Source: Arenimonas sp049195245
GTDB lineage: Bacteria > Pseudomonadota > Gammaproteobacteria > Xanthomonadales > Xanthomonadaceae
Direction: 5' to 3'
Assembly (NCBI RefSeq): GCF_049195245.1
Contig: NZ_JBMIRR010000023.1
Coordinates: forward strand, 186,001-250,000
DNA: 64,000 nucleotides
The notes beneath the pieces were generated by a model. The model worked only from the letters and a program-made list of their open reading frames with translations, had not been told where the DNA came from and did not search any database. The position numbers and the translations under genes were made by a program. Shown here piece after piece: positions 1 through 8,014 of the stretch; position 1 is the first letter of the stretch, and each line of letters opens with the position of its first letter.

Positions 1-18
1 GGCACGCAGGAGGAAACG

Positions 19-1293
19 ATGCGCAATCCGAAGATCCGCGGCACGCACCTCTCCGGTGCCCTGCTGCTGGCCCTGGCGCTACCGCTGTCGGCGCAGTCGC
101 CCGATGCGGCGCCCGCCGGGGACGTGCCGGCCGAGGCCGCCACCGAAACCACCCCCGAAATTCCCGCCGAAGACGAGACCGCGATGCCCGCGGACGCGTC
201 CATGGCCGCGCCGGCCGACGAGGCCGCTGCCGCACCCGCCGCCGCCGCCGCTAAGCCGGCCGCCGTCGATCCCGCCCTGCTGGACGCCGAGATGCTGCCG
301 CGCGCCAGCCGATCGCTGCTGCTCGACGCCGTGCGCACCAATGCCGGCTACTTCGCCGTTGGCGAACGCGGCCACGTGCTGTCCTCGGAAGACGGCAAGA
401 CCTGGAAGCAGGCCGCCGTTCCCACCCGCGCCACGCTCACCTCCATTGCCACCGCCGACGGTGTGCTCTGGGCCGCCGGCCACGACGGCGTGATCGTGCA
501 CTCCACCGACGGCGGCCAGACCTGGACCCGCCGCCGCGCCTCGCCCTGGAGCTACGACCTGGTCGATCCCAGCGAAGGCGTGCCGGTGATGGACCTGCTG
601 TTCACCGACGCCACCCATGGCTTCGCGATCGGCGCCTACAGCCTGATGCTGGTCACCACCGACGGTGGCGTCACCTGGACCCCGCGCAGCCCCTTCGGCG
701 ACAACGCCGCGGCCAGCGCGCCGGCCGAGGCCGAACCGGTCGCCGACGAGGCGGCCGACACCGCCGCCGAAGGCGACGAGTGGACCTTCAGCGAGGACGA
801 CCTGGCGCTGGACGCCGAGTCCGACCCGCACCTCAACGCGATCGCCCGCGCCGGCTCCGGCGCACTGGTGATCGCCGGCGAGCGCGGCACCTTCCTGCGC
901 TCGCGCGACAACGGCGAGACCTGGACCAGCAAGCGCCTGCCCTACGAGGGCTCGATGTTCGGCGTGCTGTCCTGGCAGGACGACCACATCCTGGTGTTCG
1001 GCCTGCGCGGCAACGTGTACGAATCGCGCGACCTGGGCGACACCTGGACCCGCGTCGAGACCGGCATCACCACCAGCCTGATGGGCGGCTACGCGCTGCC
1101 CAACGGCGGCGCCATCCTGGTCGGTGCCAACGGCGCCGTGCTGACGCGGGCCGACGGCGATTCGCCGCTGGTGGCCACGGCCCACGCGATGCCCAGCGGC
1201 GAGACGCCGCTGCTGTCGGGCGTGCTGCCGCTGGACGACGCCGGCTATCTCGTGATCGGCGACAAGGGCGCCGACCTGTACCGCCCGAAGTGA
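19..1293 (+). CDS. Secreted Ycf48-like / BNR (Asp-box) repeat protein
   Basis: This 424-residue protein has an N-terminal signal peptide (about residues 1-25, ending near LSAQS) and an Ala/Pro/Glu-rich low-complexity stretch to about residue 85. The rest is a beta-propeller-like region with at least five Asp-box motifs of the form S-x-D-x-G-x-T-W (SSEDGKTW, STDGGQTW, TTDGGVTW, SRDNGETW, SRDLGDTW). An acidic insert lies around residues 235-270. A perfect AGGAGG is 6 bases before the ATG. It ends 10 bases before an RND transporter gene. Ycf48-like proteins are commonly encoded beside this exporter class in proteobacteria, so a periplasmic accessory role for the exporter is inferred. The biochemical function is unknown. 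Confidence 0.8.
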   Translation: MRNPKIRGTHLSGALLLALALPLSAQSPDAAPAGDVPAEAATETTPEIPAEDETAMPADASMAAPADEAAAAPAAAAAKPAAVDPALLDAEMLPRASRSLLLDAVRTNAGYFAVGERGHVLSSEDGKTWKQAAVPTRATLTSIATADGVLWAAGHDGVIVHSTDGGQTWTRRRASPWSYDLVDPSEGVPVMDLLFTDATHGFAIGAYSLMLVTTDGGVTWTPRSPFGDNAAASAPAEAEPVADEAADTAAEGDEWTFSEDDLALDAESDPHLNAIARAGSGALVIAGERGTFLRSRDNGETWTSKRLPYEGSMFGVLSWQDDHILVFGLRGNVYESRDLGDTWTRVETGITTSLMGGYALPNGGAILVGANGAVLTRADGDSPLVATAHAMPSGETPLLSGVLPLDDAGYLVIGDKGADLYRPK

Positions 1294-1303
1294 CGGAGTA
1301 CCA

Positions 1304-3799
1304 ATGAGCCTGCCCAACGCCCAACCCGGTCCCTTCGCCCGATTCGCCGAGACGATTGTCTTCGGCAGCCGGCCGCTCGTGCTGATCATCTTCACCCTGG
1401 TGACGGTGGCGATGCTGTACTTCGCCAGCCAGCTCAAGGTGGACGCCGGCTTCAAGAAGCAGGTGCCGCTGCAGCACGAGTACATGCAGACCTTCCAGGA
1501 CTACGAGCTGGAGTTCGGCGGCGCCAACCGCGTGCTGGTCGCGGTGATCGCCAAGGACGGCGACATGTTCGACCAGGAGTTCATGAAGACCCTGGAGAAC
1601 GTCACCAACGAGGTGATCAACCTCGATTCCACCGACGATGCCCGTTCGCGTTCCCTGTTCACGCCCAACGTGCGCTTCATCGAGGTGGTGGAAGACGGCC
1701 TGTCGGGCGGCAACGTGATCCCGCAGACCTTCACGCCGAACGTGGAGGGTTTCACTTCCACCCCGCAGGACTTCGCCGACATCCGCGGCAACATCGTCAA
1801 GGCCAACATCGTCGGCCGGCTGGTGGCCAAGGACTGGTCGGGCGCCATGATCTGGGCCGACCTCATTCCCGAGAGCGAGGTCAACAAGGTCGACTACCAG
1901 GAGGTCGCGAACCAGTTCGAGGCCATCCGCCAGAAGTACGAGGACGAGAACCACACCGTCCACATCATCGGTTTCGCCAAGGTGGTCGGCGACATCAGCG
2001 ACGGCGCGCGTTCGGTCATCAAGTTCTTCGCGCTCACCATCGCCTTCACCTGGCTGCTGCTGTTCCTGTACTCGACCTCGGTGAAGCTGGCCAGCCTGAC
2101 GGTGGTCGCGGCCCTGGTGTCCGTGGTGTGGATGCTGGGCGCGCTGAAGCTGATGGGCTTCGGCATCGACCCGATGAACATGCTCACGCCCTTCCTGATC
2201 TTCGCCATCGCCGTCAGCCACGGCGAACAGATGATCAACCGCTTCCGCGGCGAGATCTTCTTCGGCGGGCTCGAGGAAGGCACGGTCGAGGAGCTGCGCG
2301 CGCGTTCCAAGGACGCCGTCGAGCCGCTAGAGGCCGCCCGCCTGTCCTTCCGCATGCTGCTGATCCCGGGCACCGTGGCCCTGCTGGCCGGCTGCATCGG
2401 CTTCGGCGCCATCATGGTCATCCCCATCGACATGGTGCGCGAGCTGGCCATCACGGCCACCGTCGGCGTGGCGCTGACCATCCTCACCGACCTGGTGCTG
2501 CTGCCGGTGCTGCTGAGCTACACGCGCCTTCGCAACCTCGAGCGCAAGCGCGAGTTCCGCCTGCGCCAGCTGACCCGTTTCGACAAGGTCTGGGCCGCGC
2601 TGTCCAAGCTGTCCCGCCCCGGCGCCGCCGCGGTGGTCATCCTGATCGGCGCCGTGGTCTGGTTCTTCGCCTGGCAGCACGGCAACAAGGTGATGATCGG
2701 CGACGCCCAGAAGGGCGTGGCCGAACTGCGCCCGGATGCCCGCTACAACCAGGACGCGCTGCTGATCGCCGACCGCTTCTCGCTGGGCGTGGACATGCTC
2801 AACGTGATCGCCGAGGCCGGCCCGTCGGCCTGCACCACCAGCTACACGGCGATGGAGACCATCGACCGCTTCGCCTGGCACATGGAGAACGTCGAGGGCG
2901 TCGAGCAGGTGATCACGCTGCCGGCGATGGCCAAGATCGTCAACGCCGGCTGGAACGACGGCTCGGTGCGCTGGCGCGTGCTGCCGCGCGATCCGGACAC
3001 GCTGCGCCAGGCCACGCAGAGCTTCGAGACCGACTCGGGCCTGCTCAACGCCGACTGCAGCGCAATGCCGATCACCATCTTCACCACCGACCACCAGGCC
3101 ACCACCATTGACCGCGTGGTCGCGGCGGTGAAGGACTTCCGCGAGAAGAACGACGCCTACGTGCCTGGCAACCTGCAGGTGAAGCTGGCCGCCGAGGCCG
3201 CCGAGAACCCCGAGTTCACCAGCGACCAGGTCAACCTGCGCCTGGGCACGGGCAACATCGGCGTGGCCGCGGCCACCAACGAGGTGGTGCGCGAGAAGGA
3301 GCACATGATGCTCTACCTGCTCTACGCCGCCGTTTTCGTGATGTGCTGGATCAGCTTCCGCAACCCGCTGGCCGCGCTGTGCGTGCTGCTGCCCCTGGTG
3401 CTGGTGACCGAACTGGGCCACTCGCTGATGGTGCAGCTCGACATCGGCATGAAGGTCAACACGCTGTGCGTGGTGGCCCTGGGCGTGGGCATCGGCGTGG
3501 ACTACGGCATCTACATCTTCGCGCGCATGCGCGAGTCGATGCTGCAGGGCCGAACCCTGTCGGAAAGCTACTTCGTGGCGCTCAAGACCACCGGCATCGC
3601 CATCTTCTACACCGCGCTGACGCTGGCGGTGGGCGTGGCCATGTGGATCTTCTCCGACCTCAAGTTCCAGGCCGACATGGGCATCATGCTGACCTTCATG
3701 TTCGTGGTGAACATGATCGCCGCCATCGTCTTCCTGCCCGCCCTCTGCCGCTGGCTGCTCCGCCCGCGCGAGAAGGACGACTGGGTGCCGCGCCTCTGA
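1304..3799 (+). CDS. RND/MMPL family exporter (HAE3-type)
   Basis: An 831-residue inner-membrane protein with the RND double-repeat architecture. Each half has one leading membrane helix, a large periplasmic domain, then a block of five helices (about residues 20-40, 240-400, 440-460 and 665-815). Length and hydrophobic pattern fit the MMPL/HAE3 group, which moves hydrophobic molecules using the proton motive force. The substrate cannot be read from sequence. The gene follows the Ycf48-like gene by 10 bases with ATG after GGAGTACCA, so the two form an operon. A strong terminator follows the stop. Confidence 0.9.
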   Translation: MSLPNAQPGPFARFAETIVFGSRPLVLIIFTLVTVAMLYFASQLKVDAGFKKQVPLQHEYMQTFQDYELEFGGANRVLVAVIAKDGDMFDQEFMKTLENVTNEVINLDSTDDARSRSLFTPNVRFIEVVEDGLSGGNVIPQTFTPNVEGFTSTPQDFADIRGNIVKANIVGRLVAKDWSGAMIWADLIPESEVNKVDYQEVANQFEAIRQKYEDENHTVHIIGFAKVVGDISDGARSVIKFFALTIAFTWLLLFLYSTSVKLASLTVVAALVSVVWMLGALKLMGFGIDPMNMLTPFLIFAIAVSHGEQMINRFRGEIFFGGLEEGTVEELRARSKDAVEPLEAARLSFRMLLIPGTVALLAGCIGFGAIMVIPIDMVRELAITATVGVALTILTDLVLLPVLLSYTRLRNLERKREFRLRQLTRFDKVWAALSKLSRPGAAAVVILIGAVVWFFAWQHGNKVMIGDAQKGVAELRPDARYNQDALLIADRFSLGVDMLNVIAEAGPSACTTSYTAMETIDRFAWHMENVEGVEQVITLPAMAKIVNAGWNDGSVRWRVLPRDPDTLRQATQSFETDSGLLNADCSAMPITIFTTDHQATTIDRVVAAVKDFREKNDAYVPGNLQVKLAAEAAENPEFTSDQVNLRLGTGNIGVAAATNEVVREKEHMMLYLLYAAVFVMCWISFRNPLAALCVLLPLVLVTELGHSLMVQLDIGMKVNTLCVVALGVGIGVDYGIYIFARMRESMLQGRTLSESYFVALKTTGIAIFYTALTLAVGVAMWIFSDLKFQADMGIMLTFMFVVNMIAAIVFLPALCRWLLRPREKDDWVPRL

Positions 3800-3823
3800 T
3801 TGCTCCTTGCTACTTGTTCCAGG

Positions 3824-3852
3824 GAAACGGGCTTCGGCCCGTTTCTTTTTTT
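3824..3852 (+). terminator. Rho-independent terminator after the RND exporter
   Basis: A 9-bp stem, gaaacgggc paired with gcccgtttc, is closed by a TTCG tetraloop and followed directly by seven T residues. It ends the Ycf48-like/RND operon and abuts the repeat element that starts at 3854. Confidence 0.9.
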
Positions 3853-3853
3853 G

Positions 3854-4133
3854 GCCGCGGATTTACGCGGATGGGCGCGGATGGGCGTGGATAAGAGCGG
3901 ATTTTTGACGCGGATTAACGCGGAAGGACGCGGATAGAGCGGTTTTGATTGGTGGCAGGGGTCGATCGGCGCGTGCGGGGCCGGCCGCGCGCGCAAGAGC
4001 CTGCGGCACTGTGCGCCCACTCACATCCCGCTTCTGGATCCGCGTCTCTCCGCGTTGATCCGCGTCAAAAATCCGCTCTTGTCCGCGTCAAAAAATCCGC
4101 TTTTATCCGCGCCCATCCGCGTAAATCCGCGGC
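3854..4133. repeat. Palindromic GCGGAT-repeat element, copy R1
   Basis: This fills most of the 341-base gap between the convergent RND and EamA genes. The left arm (3854-3947) is a run of roughly 10-base units GCGGATNNNN read on the plus strand. The right arm (about 4036-4133) carries the same units inverted (ATCCGC). An unrelated GC-rich centre of about 88 bases separates them. Both outer ends carry nearly the same terminus, GCCGCGGATTTACGCGGAT pointing inwards, next to a T-run on the left and an A-run on the right. The arms could fold into a long imperfect hairpin. Related copies are at 10199, 11143 and 27806. No ORF here looks real. Confidence 0.85.
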
Positions 4134-4140
4134 AAAAAAA

Positions 4141-5028
4141 TCACAACTCCTCAGCCACCGGAACAGCGCGAGCGCGGGCCTGGCTGCGCAGGGCGATCAG
4201 CAGGATGCCGGCCAGGGTCATGGCGCCGCCGACCAGAAGCTTGGGGCCCGGGCGGTCGCCCCAGAAGGCGATGCCCAGGCCGATGGCGAACACCGGCGTC
4301 AGCAGCAGCCAGGGCATGACCTTGGCCACCGCGTGGCGCTGCACCAGGCTGAAGTAGATGCCGTGCCCGAGCAGCGAAGCGACGATGGCGGCGTAGGCGA
4401 TGCCGAACCAGGCCGTGGCGCTGAGCGCGGGCACCTGCGCCAGGCCGCCCGGTTCCAGCCAAAGGCTCAGCGCCAGCAGGGGCAGCACGCCGACCACGGC
4501 CGTCCAGGCCTGCATGCCGTAGCGGTCCACGCCCGACAGGCCGCGCATCAGCACCGTGCCCACCGCCAGGAAAAAGGCCGACACCAGCATCAGGGCCAGC
4601 GAGGCCGGGTTGTCGAGCACCAGCGGGTCGAAGCCGAGCACCAGCACGCCGCCGAAGCTGAGTGCGATCGCCGCGCCCGTGCGCCAGGCGAAGCGCTCGC
4701 CCAGCACCGCCCAGGCCAGCAGCACCGACATCGGGATGTAGCTCTGCATCACGATCGCCGGCGAGGACAGGTCGCCGGCCAGCTTCAGCGCCCAGAAGCT
4801 GAGGCCGAAGTGCAGCACGCCGGTGCACAGGGCAATCGCCAGCAGCCGCGGCCACTGGCCCGGCGCGGGACGCCGCAGGAACGCGAACAGCAGCAGGGCC
4901 AGCAGCGCCAGCCGCCCGGACGTGAACAGCAGCGGCGGCATCTCGCGCAGGGCCATCGCCGAGGTCAGGAAATTGCCGGCCCAGGCCAGGCAGACCAGCA
5001 GGGCCAGCAGGAGATCGCGCAGGGGCAT
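4141..5028 (-). CDS. EamA/DMT-superfamily transporter
   Basis: A 295-residue protein with about ten hydrophobic helices in two five-helix EamA repeats, typical of drug/metabolite transporters in the inner membrane. The start at 5028 gives MPLRDLLLALLV, which places the first helix at once. A conserved-type WAGNF motif is in helix 1. The stop codon lies within a few bases of repeat element R1, and the protein ends VAEEL before the repeat. It faces the RND gene and is transcribed divergently from the small membrane protein gene at 5155. The substrate is unknown. Confidence 0.85.
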   Translation of the reverse strand: MPLRDLLLALLVCLAWAGNFLTSAMALREMPPLLFTSGRLALLALLLFAFLRRPAPGQWPRLLAIALCTGVLHFGLSFWALKLAGDLSSPAIVMQSYIPMSVLLAWAVLGERFAWRTGAAIALSFGGVLVLGFDPLVLDNPASLALMLVSAFFLAVGTVLMRGLSGVDRYGMQAWTAVVGVLPLLALSLWLEPGGLAQVPALSATAWFGIAYAAIVASLLGHGIYFSLVQRHAVAKVMPWLLLTPVFAIGLGIAFWGDRPGPKLLVGGAMTLAGILLIALRSQARARAVPVAEEL

Positions 5029-5154
5029 GGCGGGCGCCGTCGGGTGAGGCCGCCATTATCCGCCAGCACGCCACCTGCCGGGCTTGCCCGCGCCGCCGCC
5101 CTCGTTCAGAGTCCGGGGGCGCATCGCGCATTCAATTCAATCGGGGAGAAGACA

Positions 5155-5667
5155 ATGGAAGGGATGGCAGCCTTGGGGGGCATGATCCTGGTGGTGGCCC
5201 TGGTGGCCTTCGTGCTGGGCCTGCTGATCGGTGGCCTGGTGCTGAAGTTCAGCGTGCGGCTGATCGAGAGTTTTTCGCCGGGTTATGGTAAATCGGTACT
5301 GGTGGTGTTCCTGGCCGGCGTGGTGGGCTTCGTGATCAACATCATCGTGGCCATGGTGATGGGCGTCGGCGCCACCGCCGCAAGCCAGGCCGCGAGCGCG
5401 GATCCGACGATGGCGGGCGCGGGCGCGATGATGGCCTCGCTCGGCGCCAGCGCGATCAGCCTGGTGGCCAGCCTGTTCGTGTCGGCCTTCTTCATCAACC
5501 TGATCATCAAGCATCCCGACGGGCGCGCGATCGGCTACGGCCGTTCCTGCCTGGTGGCGCTGCTGTACCTGGTGGTGATGGTGGTGATCGCGATCGTCGC
5601 CAGCATCGGCCTGGGCATCCTGATGGCCATGCTCGGGCTCGGCGCCGCCAGCATGATGGGCGGCTGA
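5155..5667 (+). CDS. Small four-helix membrane protein of unknown function
   Basis: A 170-residue, very hydrophobic protein with about four membrane segments (about residues 7-30, 45-70, 95-118 and 130-165). A Met/Ala/Gly-rich linker lies near residues 70-95. The ATG at 5155 has GGGAGAAG just upstream. Longer in-frame extensions upstream run through repeat R1 and antisense to the EamA gene and are rejected. It stands alone with its own terminator. I do not recognise a family and assign no function. Confidence 0.7.
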   Translation: MEGMAALGGMILVVALVAFVLGLLIGGLVLKFSVRLIESFSPGYGKSVLVVFLAGVVGFVINIIVAMVMGVGATAASQAASADPTMAGAGAMMASLGASAISLVASLFVSAFFINLIIKHPDGRAIGYGRSCLVALLYLVVMVVIAIVASIGLGILMAMLGLGAASMMGG

Positions 5668-5680
5668 AGGTCTGCTTCGA

Positions 5681-5710
5681 CGCGGGCGCCTTCGGGCGCC
5701 CGCGTTTTTT
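5681..5710 (+). terminator. Rho-independent terminator after the small membrane protein
   Basis: A perfect 10-bp stem (cgcgggcgcc with ggcgcccgcg), a TTCG tetraloop and six T residues follow the stop codon at 5667. Confidence 0.93.
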
Positions 5711-5740
5711 CGTTTATGGCGCCGGCGCCAGATCAAACAA

Positions 5741-6244
5741 TCAGTGTGCCCACCCAAGCTTCCGGTACAGCTTGTCGAGCGTCCACAGCGGCCCGACCAG
5801 CAGATAACTCATGTCGGTGAAGAAGCTGGGCTTGCGGCCCTCGATCTTGTGGCCGATGAACTGACCGATCCAGGCCACCACGAACACACCGACCGCCAGC
5901 CAGAGCAGCCCGGTCATGCCCAGCAGGCCCGACAGCCAATAGTTGAGCGCGCCCATGCCGGCGAAGGCCACCAGCATGCCCAGCGCCAGCGGCCGCGACA
6001 GCCGCCAGTACCAGGCCCAGGCCAGCAGCATGCCCACCGCCATCCAGGCGCCCGGCCTTGCGAACGCCGCGGGCACGGGGATCACCCACAGCGCCGCGGT
6101 CACCGACCAGACGATGGCCGGCACGCACAGCAGGTGGATGAACTGGTTGGTCGGATTGACGTGGTCGCCCGAGTAGCTGAAGAGCCAGCGGTCGATCGGA
6201 CGGCGGGGATCCGGAAGGTTCAACAGCTCGGGCGAAGTGGACAT
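5741..6244 (-). CDS. Mpo1-like (DUF962) membrane protein
   Basis: A 167-residue protein of the DUF962/Mpo1 family. Yeast Mpo1 is an iron-dependent dioxygenase for 2-hydroxy fatty acids in the endoplasmic reticulum membrane. Family signatures visible here are the N-terminal HVNPTNQFIH motif, histidines expected to bind iron, and a second motif QFIGHKIEGRKPSFF near residue 125. Four hydrophobic segments lie between and after them. The bacterial substrate is not established. Start 6244 gives MSTSPELLNLPDPRRP. The gene is convergent with the membrane protein gene at 5155. Confidence 0.82.
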   Translation of the reverse strand: MSTSPELLNLPDPRRPIDRWLFSYSGDHVNPTNQFIHLLCVPAIVWSVTAALWVIPVPAAFARPGAWMAVGMLLAWAWYWRLSRPLALGMLVAFAGMGALNYWLSGLLGMTGLLWLAVGVFVVAWIGQFIGHKIEGRKPSFFTDMSYLLVGPLWTLDKLYRKLGWAH

Positions 6245-6305
6245 GGCCGGTCTCCGTAAGCTCGGGGGTACGCCGGCATGATAGCCCCGGCCCGGGCCGG
6301 CGGCA

Positions 6306-7202
6306 TCAGTCCAGCCGCAGGTCCGCCAGGCGGTCCAGGGCTTCGGCGTACTTGCGCCGCGTGCCTTCGATCACCTCGGCCGGTACCCGGGGTCCGGGCG
6401 CGGTCTTGTTCCAGTCCAGGGTCTCGAGATAGTCGCGCACGAACTGCTTGTCGTAGCTGGGCGGACTGATGCCCACCCGGTACTGGTCGGCCGGCCAGAA
6501 GCGCGAGGAGTCCGGCGTCAGCATCTCGTCCATCACGTGCAGCACGCCGTGGTCGTCCAGGCCGAACTCGAGCTTGGTGTCGGCGATGATGATGCCGCGG
6601 CCCAGCGCGTACGCGGCGGCGTAGCGGTAGATGGCCAGCGTCGCGTCGCGCACCTGCGCCGCCAGTGCCGGGCCGATCTTCGCCTCGACGGCTTCGTAGC
6701 TGACGTTTTCGTCGTGGTCGCCGACCGCGGCCTTGGTGGACGGCGTGAAGATGGGTTCGGGCAGCTGCTGCGCCTGCTGCAGCCCGGACGGCAGGCGGAT
6801 GCCACAGACCGCGCCGCTGCGCTGGTAGTCCTTCCAGCCGCTGCCGATCAGGTAGCCGCGCGCGATCGCCTCCACGGGCACCGGCCGCAGCCGCTTGGTC
6901 ACCACGGCGCGGCGCGCGTACAGCGCCGGATCCACGCCGGCCGGCAGCACCGTGGCGACGTCCTCGTGCGTGAGGTGGTTGGGCATCAGGTGCGCGGTCT
7001 TGTCGAACCAGAAATTGCTGATCTGGCACAGCATCTCGCCCTTGCCCGGGATCGGGTCGGGCAGCACCACGTCGAAGGCCGACAGCCGGTCGGTGGCCAC
7101 CATCAGCAGGCGCGCGTCGGGCAGTTCGTACACATCGCGGACCTTGCCCCGGTGCAGCAGGGTCAGGCCGGGCAGGTCGGAGGTGTGCAGGGTGGTGGAC
7201 AC
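6306..7202 (-). CDS. purC: Phosphoribosylaminoimidazole-succinocarboxamide synthase
   Basis: SAICAR synthase condenses CAIR with aspartate using ATP in de novo purine synthesis. Signatures include the N-terminal HRGKVRDVYEL nucleotide loop, TDRLSAFDV, NHLT, PVEAIARGYLIGSGWKDY and IIIADTKLEFGLD. The product is 298 residues when a GTG at 7202 (MSTTLHTSDLPGL) is used. That start matches my recollection of Xanthomonas PurC and avoids a 140-residue upstream extension that is a GC-rich shadow. No strong ribosome binding site is seen. It is divergent from the cytochrome c gene at 7304. The other purine gene here, purL, is 39 kb away. Confidence 0.96.
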   Translation of the reverse strand: MSTTLHTSDLPGLTLLHRGKVRDVYELPDARLLMVATDRLSAFDVVLPDPIPGKGEMLCQISNFWFDKTAHLMPNHLTHEDVATVLPAGVDPALYARRAVVTKRLRPVPVEAIARGYLIGSGWKDYQRSGAVCGIRLPSGLQQAQQLPEPIFTPSTKAAVGDHDENVSYEAVEAKIGPALAAQVRDATLAIYRYAAAYALGRGIIIADTKLEFGLDDHGVLHVMDEMLTPDSSRFWPADQYRVGISPPSYDKQFVRDYLETLDWNKTAPGPRVPAEVIEGTRRKYAEALDRLADLRLD

Positions 7203-7291
7203 GGTCGGGCTCGCGGACGCGGGGCCACCATTGTAAAGCCCGTGCCGCGCGCACCGCACCCGCGCCCTGCCGGCGGCGCGGGGCCGGCTGC

Positions 7292-7297
7292 TAGAAT
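7292..7297 (+). promoter_or_regulatory. Candidate -10 box giving a leaderless cytochrome mRNA
   Basis: TAGAAT lies only 6 bases before the ATG at 7304. A start site 6-7 bases downstream would fall on the start codon. No clear -35 box is visible. Confidence 0.35.
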
Positions 7298-7303
7298 CAG
7301 GGC

Positions 7304-7633
7304 ATGAGCCACGCCCTGCGCACCCACGTCCTGCCGTCCCTGCTGCTGCTGGCCTCGGTGCCGGTGTTCGCCGCCACGCCGCCCAAGCCAGCCAAGCTGG
7401 GCCTGTGCGTGTCCTGCCATGGCGTGGACGGCCGCAGCCGAACGCCCGGCACGCCGCACCTGGGCGGCCAGGACCGCGTCTACCTGGAGCGCGCACTGGC
7501 CGACTACCGCAGCGGCAAGCGCCAGCACGTGCCCATGACCAGCATCGCCAATACCCTGCAGCCGCGCGACATCCAGGCCTTCGCCGCCTGGTACGCGGCC
7601 CAGCCGGGTTTCGCCCAGGGGACGTCGCCATGA
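7304..7633 (+). CDS. Small c-type cytochrome, class I
   Basis: A 109-residue periplasmic mono-haem cytochrome. The signal peptide ends near VFAATPP (about residue 23). The haem motif CVSCH follows near residues 37-41, and a C-terminal Met (PMTS, about residue 77) could be the sixth ligand. It resembles the soluble c553/c4-half type that feeds terminal oxidases; the redox partner is unknown. Its stop overlaps the ATG of the J-domain gene (ATGA), so the two are translationally coupled. Confidence 0.88.
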   Translation: MSHALRTHVLPSLLLLASVPVFAATPPKPAKLGLCVSCHGVDGRSRTPGTPHLGGQDRVYLERALADYRSGKRQHVPMTSIANTLQPRDIQAFAAWYAAQPGFAQGTSP

Positions 7634-7953
7634 GGTGGTACGGAAAACTGCTCGGCTTCGTCGCCGGCTGGCTGCTGCTGCGCCACCCGGGCGGGGCCGT
7701 GATCGGCCTGCTGGTGGGCCATGCCTTCGACGCCGACTGGCTGCGCCCGAAAAAATACGATCCCTACGCGGTGCTGGGCCTGCGCGACGACGCCAGCGAG
7801 GGCGAGATCGACCGTGCCTACCGCCGGCTGATCGCCCAGTACCATCCCGACCGCCTGGCGGGTGCGGCCGACGAGCTGCGGCTGCAGGCGGAAGACAAGG
7901 CGCGCGAGATCAACGCCGCCTACGACCACATCCGAAAGCTGCGCGGCCAATAA
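7630..7953 (+). CDS. J-domain (DnaJ-like) membrane-anchored co-chaperone
   Basis: A 107-residue protein with an N-terminal hydrophobic anchor (about residues 5-30) and a C-terminal J domain (about 43-107). The invariant HPD is present in AQYHPDRL. The layout resembles the C-terminal end of DjlA: a Gly-rich membrane segment, then YDPYAVLGL and the J domain. It probably stimulates DnaK ATPase at the inner membrane. It overlaps the upstream cytochrome gene by 4 bases. A GC-rich hairpin follows the stop. Confidence 0.85.
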   Translation: MRWYGKLLGFVAGWLLLRHPGGAVIGLLVGHAFDADWLRPKKYDPYAVLGLRDDASEGEIDRAYRRLIAQYHPDRLAGAADELRLQAEDKAREINAAYDHIRKLRGQ

Positions 7954-7971
7954 TCCGCCGCGCCATGAAAA

Positions 7972-8003
7972 GGGGGCCGCACCCCTCGCGGAGCGCGGCC
8001 CCC
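7972..8003. terminator. Possible bidirectional GC-rich hairpin between convergent genes
   Basis: A 9-bp perfect stem, gggggccgc with gcggccccc, spans a 14-base loop between the J-domain gene and the convergent barrel gene. There is no T-run, so intrinsic termination is uncertain. Confidence 0.4.
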
Positions 8004-8014
8004 ACCCCCGCCAC

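Noticed and set aside
3854..4133. CRISPR-like appearance of regularly spaced GCGGAT units
   Set aside because: The units are about 10 bases with only 4 variable bases between, and are inverted between arms. There are no spacers of 25-40 bases and no cas genes.
3949..5154. Long upstream extension of the small membrane protein gene (572-residue reading)
   Set aside because: The extension runs through repeat R1 and antisense to the EamA transporter. A good ribosome site supports the start at 5155.
7203..7631. N-terminal extension of PurC by about 140 residues
   Set aside because: The extension is antisense to the cytochrome gene and Arg/Gly/Pro-rich. The GTG at 7202 gives the normal family length.
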